A DNA stretch of 64,000 nt from Chitinophagaceae bacterium (GCA_947454155.1 CANGIT010000007.1:117914-181913); one strand, 5' to 3'. Numbered from the stretch's first letter, positions 16,561 to 26,005 are shown. Numbers and translations are program-made. The notes: generated by a model not told the origin, from the letters alone.

Positions 16561-18372
16561 ATGAATATTCGCAACATCGCCATCATTGCACACGTAGATC
16601 ATGGTAAAACCACCCTGGTCGACAAGATCCTTCACGCCACAAAGGTGTTTAGGGAAAACCAGGAAACCGGTGAGCTCATCATGGACAGCAATGACCTCGA
16701 AAGAGAAAGAGGGATCACCATTTTCAGTAAAAACGCTGCCGTAACTTACAAAGACACCAAAATCAACGTGATTGACACCCCTGGTCACTCCGACTTTGGT
16801 GGTGAGGTGGAACGTGTATTGAAAATGGCCGACGGCGTTATCTTGCTGGTCGATGCCTTCGAAGGCCCTATGCCTCAAACCAGATTCGTATTGCAAAAAG
16901 CATTGCAATTGAACCTGAAACCCATCGTAGTCATCAACAAGGTAGACAAACCCAACTGTCGCCCGGATGAAGTGCATGATGCAGTATTTGAGCTTTTCTT
17001 CAACCTCGACGCCACAGAAGAACAACTCGACTTCCCCACTTTCTATGGTTCGGGTAAAAATGGCTGGTTCAATAACTCACTCACACAAATCGACAATATC
17101 AATCCTTTACTGGATGGTATTCTTCAATATGTGCCGGCTCCAAAAGCGGCGGAAGGTCCTTTGCAAATGCAAATCACCTCACTCGACTACTCTTCTTTCC
17201 TCGGAAGGATTGCGGTAGGAAAAGTAGCCCGCGGATCCATCAAAGAAAACCAGCCGATCTCTTTGATGCAAACCGATGGCAGCATCAAAAAGACCCGTGT
17301 AAAAGAATTGCATGTGTTTGAAGGCATGGGCAAGAAAAAAGTTACAGAAGTAATCGCTGGTGATATTTGTGCTGTTGTAGGTCTGGAAGATTTCAACATC
17401 GGCGATACCATTGCCGATTTCGACAATCCTGAAGCCTTGCCGGTTATCAGTGTGGACGAACCTACCATGAGCATGATGTTCAGCATCAACAACTCGCCTT
17501 TCTTCGGTAAGGAAGGTAAGTTTGTTACCAGCCGTCACTTGCGCGACCGCTTGATCAAGGAAACTGAAAAAAATCTGGCGCTTCGTGTAGAAGACACCGA
17601 TAGTGCAGATAGTATGCTGGTATACGGCAGAGGTATCCTTCACTTGGGTATCCTGATTGAAACCATGCGCCGCGAAGGATTTGAGCTTACCGTAGGTCAG
17701 CCTCAGGTACTGGTAAAACAAATCGACGGACAAAAATGCGAACCCTACGAGAATCTCGTAGTAGACGTTCCCACAGAATACAGTGGCCGTGTGATTGACA
17801 TGGTTACCCAGCGCAAAGGCGAAATGCTGATCATGGAAACCAAAGGCGAAATGCAGCATCTGGAATTTGAAATTCCTTCACGCGGACTGATTGGACTGAG
17901 AAGCAACATGCTCACCAATACCGCCGGAGAGGCTGTGATGGCGCATCGTTTCCTGGAATACAAACCCTGGAAAGGACCTATCCCCGGCAGAAACAATGGT
18001 GTGTTATTGTCTAAAACTACTGAGAAAACGACAGCCTATTCTATTGATAAATTACAAGACAGAGGCAGATTCTTTGTAGATCCGGGAGATGATGTATACG
18101 CAGGTCAAATCATTGCTGAACACATCAAACCAGGCGATCTGGTGGTCAACGCCACTGAAGCCAAAAAACTGACCAATCACCGCGCCAGCGGTAGCGACGA
18201 CGCCAGCCGTGCCGCACCTAAAATTCTGATGACACTTGAAGAATGCATGGAGTATATCCAACACGACGAATGTATCGAGGTGACCCCAAAGAACATCCGA
18301 CTGAGAAAAACCATTCTTAATGAAGATGACAGAAAACGTGTAAGCAAACAAATGGCCCAAGAAGCCAATTGA
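16561..18372 (+). CDS. typA: Translational GTPase TypA/BipA
   Basis: A ribosome-binding GTPase related to EF-G that helps ribosome assembly and stress adaptation. The 603-residue length is standard. G-domain motifs are AHVDHGKTTLVD (G1), DTPGHSDFGGEVERVL (G3) and NKVDKPNCRPDEV (G4). The EF-G-like domains and the TypA-specific C-terminal domain (ASGSDDASRAAP) follow. I chose ATG 16561 (MNIRNIAIIAHVDHG); an ATG at 16528 adds eleven non-family residues. A two-part promoter lies upstream and a terminator hairpin downstream at 18393, so it is monocistronic. Confidence 0.97.
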   Translation: MNIRNIAIIAHVDHGKTTLVDKILHATKVFRENQETGELIMDSNDLERERGITIFSKNAAVTYKDTKINVIDTPGHSDFGGEVERVLKMADGVILLVDAFEGPMPQTRFVLQKALQLNLKPIVVINKVDKPNCRPDEVHDAVFELFFNLDATEEQLDFPTFYGSGKNGWFNNSLTQIDNINPLLDGILQYVPAPKAAEGPLQMQITSLDYSSFLGRIAVGKVARGSIKENQPISLMQTDGSIKKTRVKELHVFEGMGKKKVTEVIAGDICAVVGLEDFNIGDTIADFDNPEALPVISVDEPTMSMMFSINNSPFFGKEGKFVTSRHLRDRLIKETEKNLALRVEDTDSADSMLVYGRGILHLGILIETMRREGFELTVGQPQVLVKQIDGQKCEPYENLVVDVPTEYSGRVIDMVTQRKGEMLIMETKGEMQHLEFEIPSRGLIGLRSNMLTNTAGEAVMAHRFLEYKPWKGPIPGRNNGVLLSKTTEKTTAYSIDKLQDRGRFFVDPGDDVYAGQIIAEHIKPGDLVVNATEAKKLTNHRASGSDDASRAAPKILMTLEECMEYIQHDECIEVTPKNIRLRKTILNEDDRKRVSKQMAQEAN

Positions 18373-18392
18373 TGCTATGATGTATCTTATTC

Positions 18393-18417
18393 AAGTCCGC
18401 TCAGGCGGACTTTTTTT
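18393..18417 (+). terminator. Rho-independent terminator of typA
   Basis: AAGTCCGC, loop TCAG, GCGGACTT, then a T-run. It starts 20 bp after the typA stop. Confidence 0.85.
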
Positions 18418-18441
18418 ATGCCATTGACCGCAGGATTGATT

Positions 18442-18449
18442 TATCTTTG
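18442..18449 (+). promoter_or_regulatory. -7 element next to a GTG start
   Basis: TATCTTTG is an exact TANNTTTG match. The GTG start of the next gene lies only four bases downstream, at 18454, so the transcript would be leaderless or nearly so. Confidence 0.55.
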
Positions 18450-18453
18450 ACCC

Positions 18454-18675
18454 GTGAAAAATCTTTTCCTAAAAGCAAGCTTTTCTATCCTGATGTTTTT
18501 CATCGGCATCAGTACACATGCACAATGCTCTTTATGCACCAAAACAGCACAGCAGCTGGGTGAAAAACCAGCATTGGGTCTCAACAACGGCATCATCTAC
18601 CTTATGCTCACGCCTTTGCTGATCATGGGTGCCATTGCTTACCGCTGGTGGAAATCGAACCGCAATTCTTTTTGA
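18454..18675 (+). CDS. Small membrane protein with a CxxC motif
   Basis: A 73-residue protein: signal peptide or first membrane segment (LFLKASFSILMFFIGIS), a short extracytoplasmic part with CSLCTKTAQQLGEKPA, then one membrane segment (IIYLMLTPLLIMGAIAY) and a basic tail RWWKSNRNSF. Proteins of this shape occur in Chitinophagaceae, but no function is known to me. The CSLC pair after the signal peptide could bind metal or form a disulfide. The GTG at 18454 is four bases after a consensus -7 element. A downstream in-frame ATG at 18493 would remove the membrane-targeting part. The methyltransferase gene follows after 19 bp. Confidence 0.7.
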   Translation: MKNLFLKASFSILMFFIGISTHAQCSLCTKTAQQLGEKPALGLNNGIIYLMLTPLLIMGAIAYRWWKSNRNSF

Positions 18676-18694
18676 CGTTTAACACAAATCCATC

Positions 18695-19522
18695 ATGATG
18701 AAAAGTAAAATAACCGGAGGTAAAACCAATTATCTGTTTACCGCACGTTTGCTTTCCAAATACGAAGTGAAATATTACCAATGTGAGGAAACCGGCTTCA
18801 TTCAAACAGAAGAACCCTATTGGTTGAAAGAGGCCTACGAGGCTGCAATTGTAGCCCTTGATGTTGGATTGGCGATGAGAAACGAATCGCTTGTTGCAGA
18901 TACCCAGAAAATACTGCTTAAATATTTCAGAGACGCCCGTCTGTTTGTGGATTTTGGCGGTGGATACGGACAGTTTGTTCGGATGATGAGAGACAGAGGA
19001 TTCAATTTTTTTCTCTTTGATGAATATGCCGAAAATCTTTATGCCCGTTTCTTTTCCGTTACTGCAGATGAACTTGCCACCAATAAATACGATCTGATCA
19101 CTTCATTTGAAGTTTTTGAACACCTCGTAGATCCAATGGATACTTTACAACAACTGATGAACAGCAGCGACAGTATCCTGTTTTCCACCGAACTGGCTTC
19201 ACGGGTAAAATATCAGTCGGCCAGCGACTGGTGGTATTTTGTACCTGAAATTGGACAGCACATTTCTTTTCATACCCAAGACTCGCTGGAATACATGGCC
19301 CAAAAAATGGGAGCAAGATTGTACACCAATGGCAAGAATCTTCATCTGATTACCAGAAAGCAATTGGCAACCAATCCGTTTGATTATCTCAAGTCATTTC
19401 AACGTTTTGAAAAATGGCAGCGTTTTATTGCAAAACTGCCTCATAAATGGCATGGTAACCCCAAAATGAAATCTTTGCTGGGTGCCGATTCGGATTATAT
19501 CAAAAGCAAACTGCTACCTTAA
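18695..19522 (+). CDS. Class I SAM-dependent methyltransferase
   Basis: A 275-residue methyltransferase. Motif I is VDFGGGYGQF, followed by FDEYAEN (acidic motif II region) and YDLITSFEVFEHLVDP, the usual post-motif of the Methyltransf_23 group. The N-terminus carries YYQCEETGFIQTEEPYWL, a layout seen in methyltransferases acting on sugars or sugar-linked products. Two ATG codons in tandem (18695, 18698) are possible starts. It is followed 25 bp later by a heptosyltransferase-like gene, so a role in surface polysaccharide modification is inferred, not shown. Confidence 0.82.
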   Translation: MMKSKITGGKTNYLFTARLLSKYEVKYYQCEETGFIQTEEPYWLKEAYEAAIVALDVGLAMRNESLVADTQKILLKYFRDARLFVDFGGGYGQFVRMMRDRGFNFFLFDEYAENLYARFFSVTADELATNKYDLITSFEVFEHLVDPMDTLQQLMNSSDSILFSTELASRVKYQSASDWWYFVPEIGQHISFHTQDSLEYMAQKMGARLYTNGKNLHLITRKQLATNPFDYLKSFQRFEKWQRFIAKLPHKWHGNPKMKSLLGADSDYIKSKLLP

Positions 19523-19547
19523 TTCTATCAAAGTATATTATCCATCC

Positions 19548-20441
19548 ATGGCTTTCAAAAAACTTAATCCCATTCAAAAGTTTCTTTTGAAAAAAAGTGA
19601 CAGAAAGAAATATCAGGAGTATAAAATATTAAAGCTCATTCACGAAGCACCTCCCATCAATTTTGTGATGCCGGAGAAGGAAGATGTCTATCTCAAGCAC
19701 AGTGGCAATTCGGGTGATGTGATTTACGCGTTGCCCTCCATTTACGAAATCGCCAGCGGTAAAAAAGCGCACGTCAGGCTCTGCATCAATGTTCCGCATG
19801 GCCTGGGTAAAGATGTGTTTCATCCGCTGGGCAGCGTGATGCTGAACGAGAAAATGGCGGGTATGCTGAAGCCCTTGCTGATGTATCAGCCCGAGATCGC
19901 TTCCTGCGAGATTTTAACCGATGAAAAGATCGATGCCGATCTGGACCTGATCAGGGCATATCCTTTATTGAAAGGATTGGGCAACATCGCACGCTGGTAT
20001 TTTTACATCTTCGGCATTCAAACGGATTTAAGCAAACCCTGGCTGCAGGCCCCTAAGGATGCCCGTTACAAAGACACCATTGTTATCGCAAGAAGTCATC
20101 GCTACCGGAACCCGGAAATTGATTTCGGATTCTTACAGGAATACGGAAAGTTGCTTTTTGTGGGCATCAAAGAAGAGTATGAGGACATGAAAAAAATGAT
20201 TCCTCATCTTGAACACAAGCCTGTCAAGGATTTTCTTGAACTCGCCACCATCATCAACAGCTGCAGGCTGTTTATCGGCAACCAGTCTTTTCCTTTCTCC
20301 ATTGCCGAAGGCCTGAAAGTGAAAAGAGTACTGGAAGCCTGTTATTATTGTCCCAACGTGAATGTGGAAGGCCCCAACGGATATGATTTCTGTTACCAGC
20401 AACCATTTGAGAAGACAGTGGCGCTGGCATTAAGCCGTTAA
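19548..20441 (+). CDS. Glycosyltransferase family 9-like protein
   Basis: The 297-residue protein resembles ADP-heptose:LPS heptosyltransferases (GT9). HSGNSGDVIYALPSIYEIA matches the N-terminal GDxxxxLP signature, and LFIGNQSFPFSIAEGL matches the GNxSGxxHxA-type donor site near the C-terminus. The typical catalytic His is replaced by a Phe/Pro context, so the donor sugar may differ. ATG 19548 (MAFKKLNPIQKF) is chosen over 19482, which overlaps the methyltransferase. It is convergent with the GT4 gene, with 5 bp between stops. A role in lipopolysaccharide or capsule assembly is likely. Confidence 0.75.
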   Translation: MAFKKLNPIQKFLLKKSDRKKYQEYKILKLIHEAPPINFVMPEKEDVYLKHSGNSGDVIYALPSIYEIASGKKAHVRLCINVPHGLGKDVFHPLGSVMLNEKMAGMLKPLLMYQPEIASCEILTDEKIDADLDLIRAYPLLKGLGNIARWYFYIFGIQTDLSKPWLQAPKDARYKDTIVIARSHRYRNPEIDFGFLQEYGKLLFVGIKEEYEDMKKMIPHLEHKPVKDFLELATIINSCRLFIGNQSFPFSIAEGLKVKRVLEACYYCPNVNVEGPNGYDFCYQQPFEKTVALALSR

Positions 20442-20446
20442 GCACA

Positions 20447-21505
20447 TCATATGCTTTCGTATAAACGCAGATATTGATTTGCCGCATTCTTCCAGCTGAA
20501 AAAACGAGCTCTGTTTTTTATCTTTTCAACATCCCCTGCCTGATCAAAATGAAGCAGGCTCTCTTCAAGCGTTTTTTGCATAGTTGCCGGTTCGAAATCC
20601 TGAAAATAATAGGCACAATCGCCACCAATTTCAGGCAATGCGGTGCGGGTAGAGAGTATCACCGCTTTGCCAAAATGCATGGCTTCTATCACAGGCAATC
20701 CAAATCCTTCCGCCAATGATGGAAACAGAAAAGCACGGCAATGGCTGATGTACCACTGCTTGTCGTTTTCACTCACCGATCCGGTAAACACTACCCTGTC
20801 GGCCACGCCCCAGCGATTGGCTTCTGCCATGATTTTGTCGGTATAAGTCTGGCTTTGATGGATGCCCGAAATCACCAGCTTCAAGTTGTTGTGCTGGAGC
20901 AGACATGGCAACACATGGAAATTCTTCTTGTCGGTGATGGTACCGATGGTATACAGAAAATCACCTTCGGGTGCATTTTCGGGACGCACCGGCGTGCCGA
21001 TATGATTGAAGTTACAGCCGTTGTAAATCACACTCACGGGTTTTTTTCGTGTATTCAAATGCGTTAGTATGTCGTTTTTAGTGAACTCCGATATCGCTAC
21101 GATATGGTCGGCCCTGTTGATTTTTTGCTGCAGCTTTTTTATTTCACGCAGTTTCTTGTGTTCCGGCTTGTGCTCATCGTAAAGGAAATTGAGATCGTGT
21201 ATGGTTAAGATGATTTTTATCCTTCGGTGATAAGGATAATATTGCGTGCCCTGATAGGTGGCATGCCAAACCTGGTATTTACGGGTAGAAGGCAGCCAGA
21301 ATTTATGCAAAGAATGCTGTGCGATATAGTTTGCGTTTTCGCCAAAAGCACTCTGTTCGGAAGCTCTTACATAAAAGCTCAACTGCGCTTGGTTCTCCTC
21401 TGCATTTTCCCGCAACGCGTTTCCCAGCTGATGACAAAAATGATAAAGTCCGGTATGCGGATATTTCATGCGTTCACAATCGAAAATGATTTTCTTCATC
21501 CCCAT
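20447..21505 (-). CDS. Glycosyltransferase family 4 (GT-B) protein
   Basis: This 352-residue protein is a GT4-type sugar transferase. The N-terminal half has HTGLYHFCHQLG and TIHDLNFLYD. The C-terminal donor-binding half has the EX7E region FPSLAEGFGLPVIEAMHFGKAV followed by LPEIGGDCAYYF. It lies 18 bp downstream of meaB on the same strand, so cotranscription is likely although the functions differ. It converges with the GT9-like gene. ATG at 21499 (MKKIIFDCERM) is an equally good start. Donor and acceptor are unknown. Confidence 0.88.
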   Translation of the reverse strand: MGMKKIIFDCERMKYPHTGLYHFCHQLGNALRENAEENQAQLSFYVRASEQSAFGENANYIAQHSLHKFWLPSTRKYQVWHATYQGTQYYPYHRRIKIILTIHDLNFLYDEHKPEHKKLREIKKLQQKINRADHIVAISEFTKNDILTHLNTRKKPVSVIYNGCNFNHIGTPVRPENAPEGDFLYTIGTITDKKNFHVLPCLLQHNNLKLVISGIHQSQTYTDKIMAEANRWGVADRVVFTGSVSENDKQWYISHCRAFLFPSLAEGFGLPVIEAMHFGKAVILSTRTALPEIGGDCAYYFQDFEPATMQKTLEESLLHFDQAGDVEKIKNRARFFSWKNAANQYLRLYESI

Positions 21506-21523
21506 TTCTTTAGATTGATAAGG

Positions 21524-22423
21524 TCAGTGACTGATGTATTTTTTAATGAAGCGGTAGAGGTTCCAGGTGTCCTGCTGCTGTTCAATGTCTTTCAAAAAAA
21601 CCTGTTTGTCGATATCGCGGGTTCTTTCCTTGGCAATGATTTGCATGGCGCGTGCTGCCAGCAACCAAGTTTTTCTTTTGGCATTACTACTCCGATGTGT
21701 GGCTTCTATCGCCTCACAAACTGCTGCACTTCCTTTGTGTTCTACCGCAATGGTTTTCACCACTGGAGTAGGTGCTTTATCGGGTGTTGAAGATTGATGC
21801 AACATGTTGTTGAGGTTTGCCACAAACAGATCCGCACCGGGCCTGTCGGCCTTGTTGACTACAAAGATGTCGGCTATTTCCATCAGTCCGGCCTTCATCA
21901 CCTGAATCTCATCGCCCGACTCGGGCACAAGCACTACAACTGTGCAATCGGCCAATCCGGCGATTTCTATCTCACTTTGCCCAACGCCCACCGTCTCAAC
22001 CAAGATGATATCAAAGCCAGCCATGCGCATCACATCGGTCATCTCCAGTATCATGGGATGCAATCCTCCCAGCGAACCGCGGGAAGCCAATGAGCGTATA
22101 TACACCTTGTCGTTATTATACCAGCTGCTCATTCTGATTCTGTCGCCAAGCAAAGCACCCAAATGAAAGGGTGAAGAAGGATCCACGCATAGCACCCCAA
22201 CCCTTTTGCCTTGTTTAACCCATTCTGCAATGAGAGTGTCGGTAAGCGTACTCTTTCCAGCCCCCGGCGGACCGGTGATGCCCACCACTTTTTGGTGAGT
22301 GCCAAATGAAAGCGAGCTCAGAAATTCATAATAACCTTCCACCCTGTTTTCCACCAGAGACAACAATCTGGAAAGCGACTTGAAATCGCCTGATTTCGCT
22401 TTGGATGACAATTCATTCCACAT
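21524..22423 (-). CDS. meaB: Methylmalonyl-CoA mutase-associated GTPase MeaB
   Basis: A G3E-family GTPase of the MeaB/ArgK type that guards adenosylcobalamin loading of methylmalonyl-CoA mutase. Walker A is GPPGAGKST (Lys57). VCVDPSSPFHLGALLGDRIRM and VETVGVGQSEIEIAGLAD are family hallmarks, and NKADRPGAD is the base-specificity motif. ATG at 22423 (MWNELSSKAKSGDF) is chosen; the ATG at 22492 would add a stretch unlike the family. The mutase genes are not in the window. It is divergent from the Lon-N domain gene. Confidence 0.93.
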   Translation of the reverse strand: MWNELSSKAKSGDFKSLSRLLSLVENRVEGYYEFLSSLSFGTHQKVVGITGPPGAGKSTLTDTLIAEWVKQGKRVGVLCVDPSSPFHLGALLGDRIRMSSWYNNDKVYIRSLASRGSLGGLHPMILEMTDVMRMAGFDIILVETVGVGQSEIEIAGLADCTVVVLVPESGDEIQVMKAGLMEIADIFVVNKADRPGADLFVANLNNMLHQSSTPDKAPTPVVKTIAVEHKGSAAVCEAIEATHRSSNAKRKTWLLAARAMQIIAKERTRDIDKQVFLKDIEQQQDTWNLYRFIKKYISH

Positions 22424-22514
22424 CGTGCTAAAATAAGACAGAATTACAACAAGCTGTCCAATAATATGAATGTAATTGTGAACGGGTTGCAAGGAAAGGA
22501 AGTATTTTTACAGT

Positions 22515-23150
22515 ATGACCAATTTTGTACCTGTTTTCCCTTTGGCTCTGGTAGTGTTTCCCGGAGAAAAGCTGAACCTGCATATTTTTGAACCCCGATA
22601 CAAACAACTGATCAGCTACTGTTACGAAAACAAAAAACCTTTTGGTATTCCTGCTGTGATAGGTGATAAAATGGGTGATTTTGGTACTCTTGTAGAGATT
22701 GTCTCCATTGCGAAAACATATGAAGATGGAAGGATGGACATCAGTACACGCGGACTGCAAGTGTTCAGAATTCTGGAGCTGATCAAAGAGATTCCCGACA
22801 AACTGTACAGCGGTGCCATAGTGGTTTATCCTCCTAATTACAATAACGGCAGCGCCAAAATGATGAAAAAAAATCTGGACGATGCCCGGCGTCTTCACCG
22901 CGAAATCAATGTGGTGAAAGATTTCGGCAAACCCGATGATGAGCTGAACAGTTTCGACATCGCCCATCATATAGGCATGACAACGGAAGAGGAATATCAA
23001 CTGTTGCAATACGAAAATGAATTGCACCGTCAAGAATATATCAAAAGGCACCTGGCCAAAGTGCTGCCGGTGCTCACGGAAATGCAAGCCTTGAAAAATA
23101 AGATACAATTGAACGGACATTTTAAGGAGATGAATGGATGGGAGATGTGA
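22515..23150 (+). CDS. Lon N-terminal (substrate-binding) domain protein
   Basis: A 211-residue stand-alone LAN domain protein. FPLALVVFPGEKLNLHIFEPRYKQLI is the diagnostic opening of the Lon substrate-binding domain. DISTRGLQVFRIL follows, and the C-terminal half is helical. There is no ATPase or protease domain. Its function is unknown; relatives are assumed to bind unfolded peptides or act as adaptors. The ATG at 22515 lies four bases after TATTTTTA, a near match to the -7 consensus, so the message may lack a leader. Confidence 0.87.
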   Translation: MTNFVPVFPLALVVFPGEKLNLHIFEPRYKQLISYCYENKKPFGIPAVIGDKMGDFGTLVEIVSIAKTYEDGRMDISTRGLQVFRILELIKEIPDKLYSGAIVVYPPNYNNGSAKMMKKNLDDARRLHREINVVKDFGKPDDELNSFDIAHHIGMTTEEEYQLLQYENELHRQEYIKRHLAKVLPVLTEMQALKNKIQLNGHFKEMNGWEM

Positions 23151-23298
23151 GGTTTAAGAAGTTTAGTAGGTTAAGTAAGTTTGGTGGGTTGCCTATCTAT
23201 TCATCAATCATTGAATTGTCTTCAGCAGGATAATCAAACAAAGTATCCCAACAATAAACAAGCGAAGCGATCAAAGAACAAACAATAAAAAATAAAAC

Positions 23299-24021
23299 AT
23301 GACTACCCTTTGTTTTGATTTCGGCAATACGCGATTGAAATGTGCTGTGATGAAAGACGGGCATTTTGAAGAAGAGTTGACACTTGAGCGTATTGACATG
23401 CCTGTTTTGGAAAAATTGCTGAGCAGTTATCAACCCAAAAAAACCATACTCGCTTCTGTTATTCATCATGATGAAAGAATAGAATCTTTGCTGGCCTCCG
23501 CTTCTTCATTTCACAAATTGACACATCAAAGCCGGCTTAATTTCTCGATTGCAACAGGAAAGCCACAGACAGTGGGTACCGATCGGCTGGCACTTTGTGC
23601 AGCGGCTGTTCATCTTTACCCCCATCAAAATATCCTGGTCATAGGCCTTGGCACCTGCATCACTTATAATTTTGTGAATCAGTACCACCAGTTCCTGGGA
23701 GGTGCCATTTCACCGGGCATGCAACTCCGCTTCAAGTCGATGAATGATTATACGGCTCAATTGCCTTTGGTGGACGCCGGGCCCCATCAGCCCCTCATCG
23801 GATACGACACCCCTACCAATTTACAATCGGGGGTAGTGCAGGGAATCACCGGTGAAATCGGGCATTTCGTCGAAAAATACCGCGAAAAATTCGGGAACTT
23901 TAACGTGGTGTTAACCGGGGGCAATTCTTTGTATTTTGCCAGTCAACTTAAAAACGGGATATTTGCCGACATTAATTTTTTATATAAAGGACTGTATGCA
24001 CTTAGCGAACTCAATAACTGA
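23299..24021 (+). CDS. coaX: Type III pantothenate kinase
   Basis: CoaX phosphorylates pantothenate in the first step of coenzyme A synthesis. The 240-residue protein has the ATP-binding DFGNTRLKCAV at the N-terminus, GTDRLALCAAAV in the middle, and LVIGLGTCITYNFV followed by FLGGAISPGMQLR, the pantothenate-site region. LTGGNSLYFA near the end fits the ASKHA fold. The first codons follow a very A-rich leader without a Shine-Dalgarno sequence. Its 3' end overlaps the next gene by 26 bp in another frame, so the two are probably translated from one message. Confidence 0.93.
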   Translation: MTTLCFDFGNTRLKCAVMKDGHFEEELTLERIDMPVLEKLLSSYQPKKTILASVIHHDERIESLLASASSFHKLTHQSRLNFSIATGKPQTVGTDRLALCAAAVHLYPHQNILVIGLGTCITYNFVNQYHQFLGGAISPGMQLRFKSMNDYTAQLPLVDAGPHQPLIGYDTPTNLQSGVVQGITGEIGHFVEKYREKFGNFNVVLTGGNSLYFASQLKNGIFADINFLYKGLYALSELNN

Positions 24022-25402
24022 CCGGCTGAAGAGAAATTGTTTACTGATTATCGGCGTATTGGGTACTTCTGCCGCCCTTGCGCAGATCAACTCACCCTAC
24101 AGCCGTTATGGCTTGGGCGATTGGATGTCGGTGCAAAACGTGGCCAATAAAGGCATGGGTGGCATCGCCGCCGCCTACTCCGATTATGGCATTGTGGGCT
24201 CTCCCTTCAATATCAATATTGTCAACCCGGCTTCATTGGGTTCTCTGTCCAACACCAAGAATTTTTCCAACACCATCTTCGATATTGGTGGCGTTGCTGA
24301 ATTCAACACGCTTAAAAGCACAACAACTACCGAAAAATATAAATCTTCCAACGCCATGACTTCCTACCTGCAAGTGGCGTTTCCTGTTTCCACCCCTAAA
24401 ATGGAAAAAAGAGGAACTGCCTGGGGACTGAGTTTCGGCCTACGTCCCATTTCCAGAATTTCCTATAAAATTCAAGAGAATGTGAGAATACAAAATGTGG
24501 ACAGTGTAAGTTATCTCTATGAAGGCAGTGGCGGATTGAACCAGGCCAATATCAGCACCGGCATTCGTTTTACGGGTAAAGGCAAAATGAAAAATGAAAT
24601 TTTCATTGGTATCGGTACCGGTTATAATTTTGGTAACAAGGATTTCAGCACGCGTACTTCCATCGTCAACGACAGTATTATTTTTTACAGAGGCAACACT
24701 GAAATACAAAGTAGATTCGGTGGGCTATTTTTAAATACCGGGCTTCAGTATGAATTGCATTTTAAAAATGCAGGAAAACTAAGATTGGGGGCTTACGCCA
24801 ATCTGCAACACAATTTGCAGGCTACAGGAAGTGTAAACAATGAGACTTTCGGTTATGATGCCAATGGGGGTATCATCAAGATAGACAGCATTTCAAATTC
24901 TAGCGAAGTAAGCGGCGTGGTTAAATTGCCTGGTGCTTATGGCGCAGGATTTACCTACCAGACCAAAAATCAAAACTGGATCTTTGGTGCCGACATGGAA
25001 TATGCCACCTGGAACAACTACAGCTATTTTGGCACAACAGATAAAGTAGCCACCAACTGGACGCTCAGAGCAGGCGCTGAATATTATCCCGCCAACTTCA
25101 ATGCGGCTACCAACAAATACTGGAACTACGTAAGATACCGTGCAGGATTTTTCTATGGTCCCGATTACATCAAACTCAGCGGACAAACCCGCTACAACTA
25201 TGCTGCCACCATAGGTACCAGCATGCCACTGACCACCCCGCGTTATATTCAAACCAGAGGTGAGTTTGTGTCTTTAAGCACAGCACTCGAAATCGGTAGC
25301 AGAGGCAGTAAACAAACACAAAGTGTAAGAGAAGGCTTTGTTCGTTTCAACATCGGCGTTTCGATGAATGCCCGTTGGTTCCAGAAGAGAAGCTACGATT
25401 AA
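23996..25402 (+). CDS. Outer-membrane beta-barrel protein of unknown function
   Basis: A 468-residue exported protein with a signal peptide ending near SAALAQ. The mature start INSPYSRYGLGDW is a motif I associate with a Bacteroidota family of putative porin-like proteins. Alternating hydrophobic strands with Gly and aromatic residues, and strand-like segments through to the C-terminus, indicate a beta-barrel. ATG at 23996 (MHLANSITDRLK) is used; it overlaps coaX by 26 bp. An ATG at 23936 would place 20 non-signal residues in front. The lptC-like gene follows after 24 bp, suggesting a coaX-barrel-lptC operon. Confidence 0.75.
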   Translation: MHLANSITDRLKRNCLLIIGVLGTSAALAQINSPYSRYGLGDWMSVQNVANKGMGGIAAAYSDYGIVGSPFNINIVNPASLGSLSNTKNFSNTIFDIGGVAEFNTLKSTTTTEKYKSSNAMTSYLQVAFPVSTPKMEKRGTAWGLSFGLRPISRISYKIQENVRIQNVDSVSYLYEGSGGLNQANISTGIRFTGKGKMKNEIFIGIGTGYNFGNKDFSTRTSIVNDSIIFYRGNTEIQSRFGGLFLNTGLQYELHFKNAGKLRLGAYANLQHNLQATGSVNNETFGYDANGGIIKIDSISNSSEVSGVVKLPGAYGAGFTYQTKNQNWIFGADMEYATWNNYSYFGTTDKVATNWTLRAGAEYYPANFNAATNKYWNYVRYRAGFFYGPDYIKLSGQTRYNYAATIGTSMPLTTPRYIQTRGEFVSLSTALEIGSRGSKQTQSVREGFVRFNIGVSMNARWFQKRSYD

Positions 25403-25426
25403 TCAAGCCGCTTTGATCCATCATAC

Positions 25427-26005
25427 ATGAAGTTGTATTCAACATATTTCAATCTTTTCGCAGCGCTGACCATGGGCTGCGTTTTTGTATGGGGCTGCGA
25501 GAATGATGCCACCAAAGTGAATCGTTTGAACAAAAAAAATACCGGGGTGGAAGAAGCTATCGCTGTCAGACTGAATTATACCATCGGCGGCAAAACCAAA
25601 GCCATCCTCACCTCTCCCCTGATGCTGAATGTACAAGCCACCGTACCTTATGTGGAATTTCCTAAAACATTGCATGTAGATTTTTACAATGACTCCACCC
25701 ACGAGATAGAAAGCGTGATGGACGCGCGATATGCCAATTACAAACAATACCAGAGTATTGTTTACCTGCGCGACAGCGTGGTGGTGAGAAATATTCAAAA
25801 AGGCGATACGCTTTACTGTGATGAGCTTTACTGGGATCGCAACCGCACCGGTGTGGAGTTTTATACCGACAAGCCCGTAAAGATCCGTACCAAAACGGAA
25901 ACACTGGATGGCAAAGGCATGGAGGCAGGCCAGGACTTTCGCAACTGGCATATCATGCACCCTGTAGGCCCTATCAGCATACCTGCTTCAAAATTCCCCG
26001 GATAA
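25427..26005 (+). CDS. lptC: LPS export protein LptC-like lipoprotein
   Basis: The 192-residue protein fits LptC, the single-domain bridge that passes lipopolysaccharide from the inner-membrane LptBFG complex to LptA. After a lipobox-like VWGC (Cys24) come the beta-jellyroll segments, with KTLHVDFYNDSTHEIESVMDA and GDTLYCDELYWDRN, both typical for Bacteroidota LptC. In this phylum LptC is often a lipoprotein, unlike the membrane-anchored form of Escherichia coli. It ends the coaX operon. Confidence 0.85.
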   Translation: MKLYSTYFNLFAALTMGCVFVWGCENDATKVNRLNKKNTGVEEAIAVRLNYTIGGKTKAILTSPLMLNVQATVPYVEFPKTLHVDFYNDSTHEIESVMDARYANYKQYQSIVYLRDSVVVRNIQKGDTLYCDELYWDRNRTGVEFYTDKPVKIRTKTETLDGKGMEAGQDFRNWHIMHPVGPISIPASKFPG

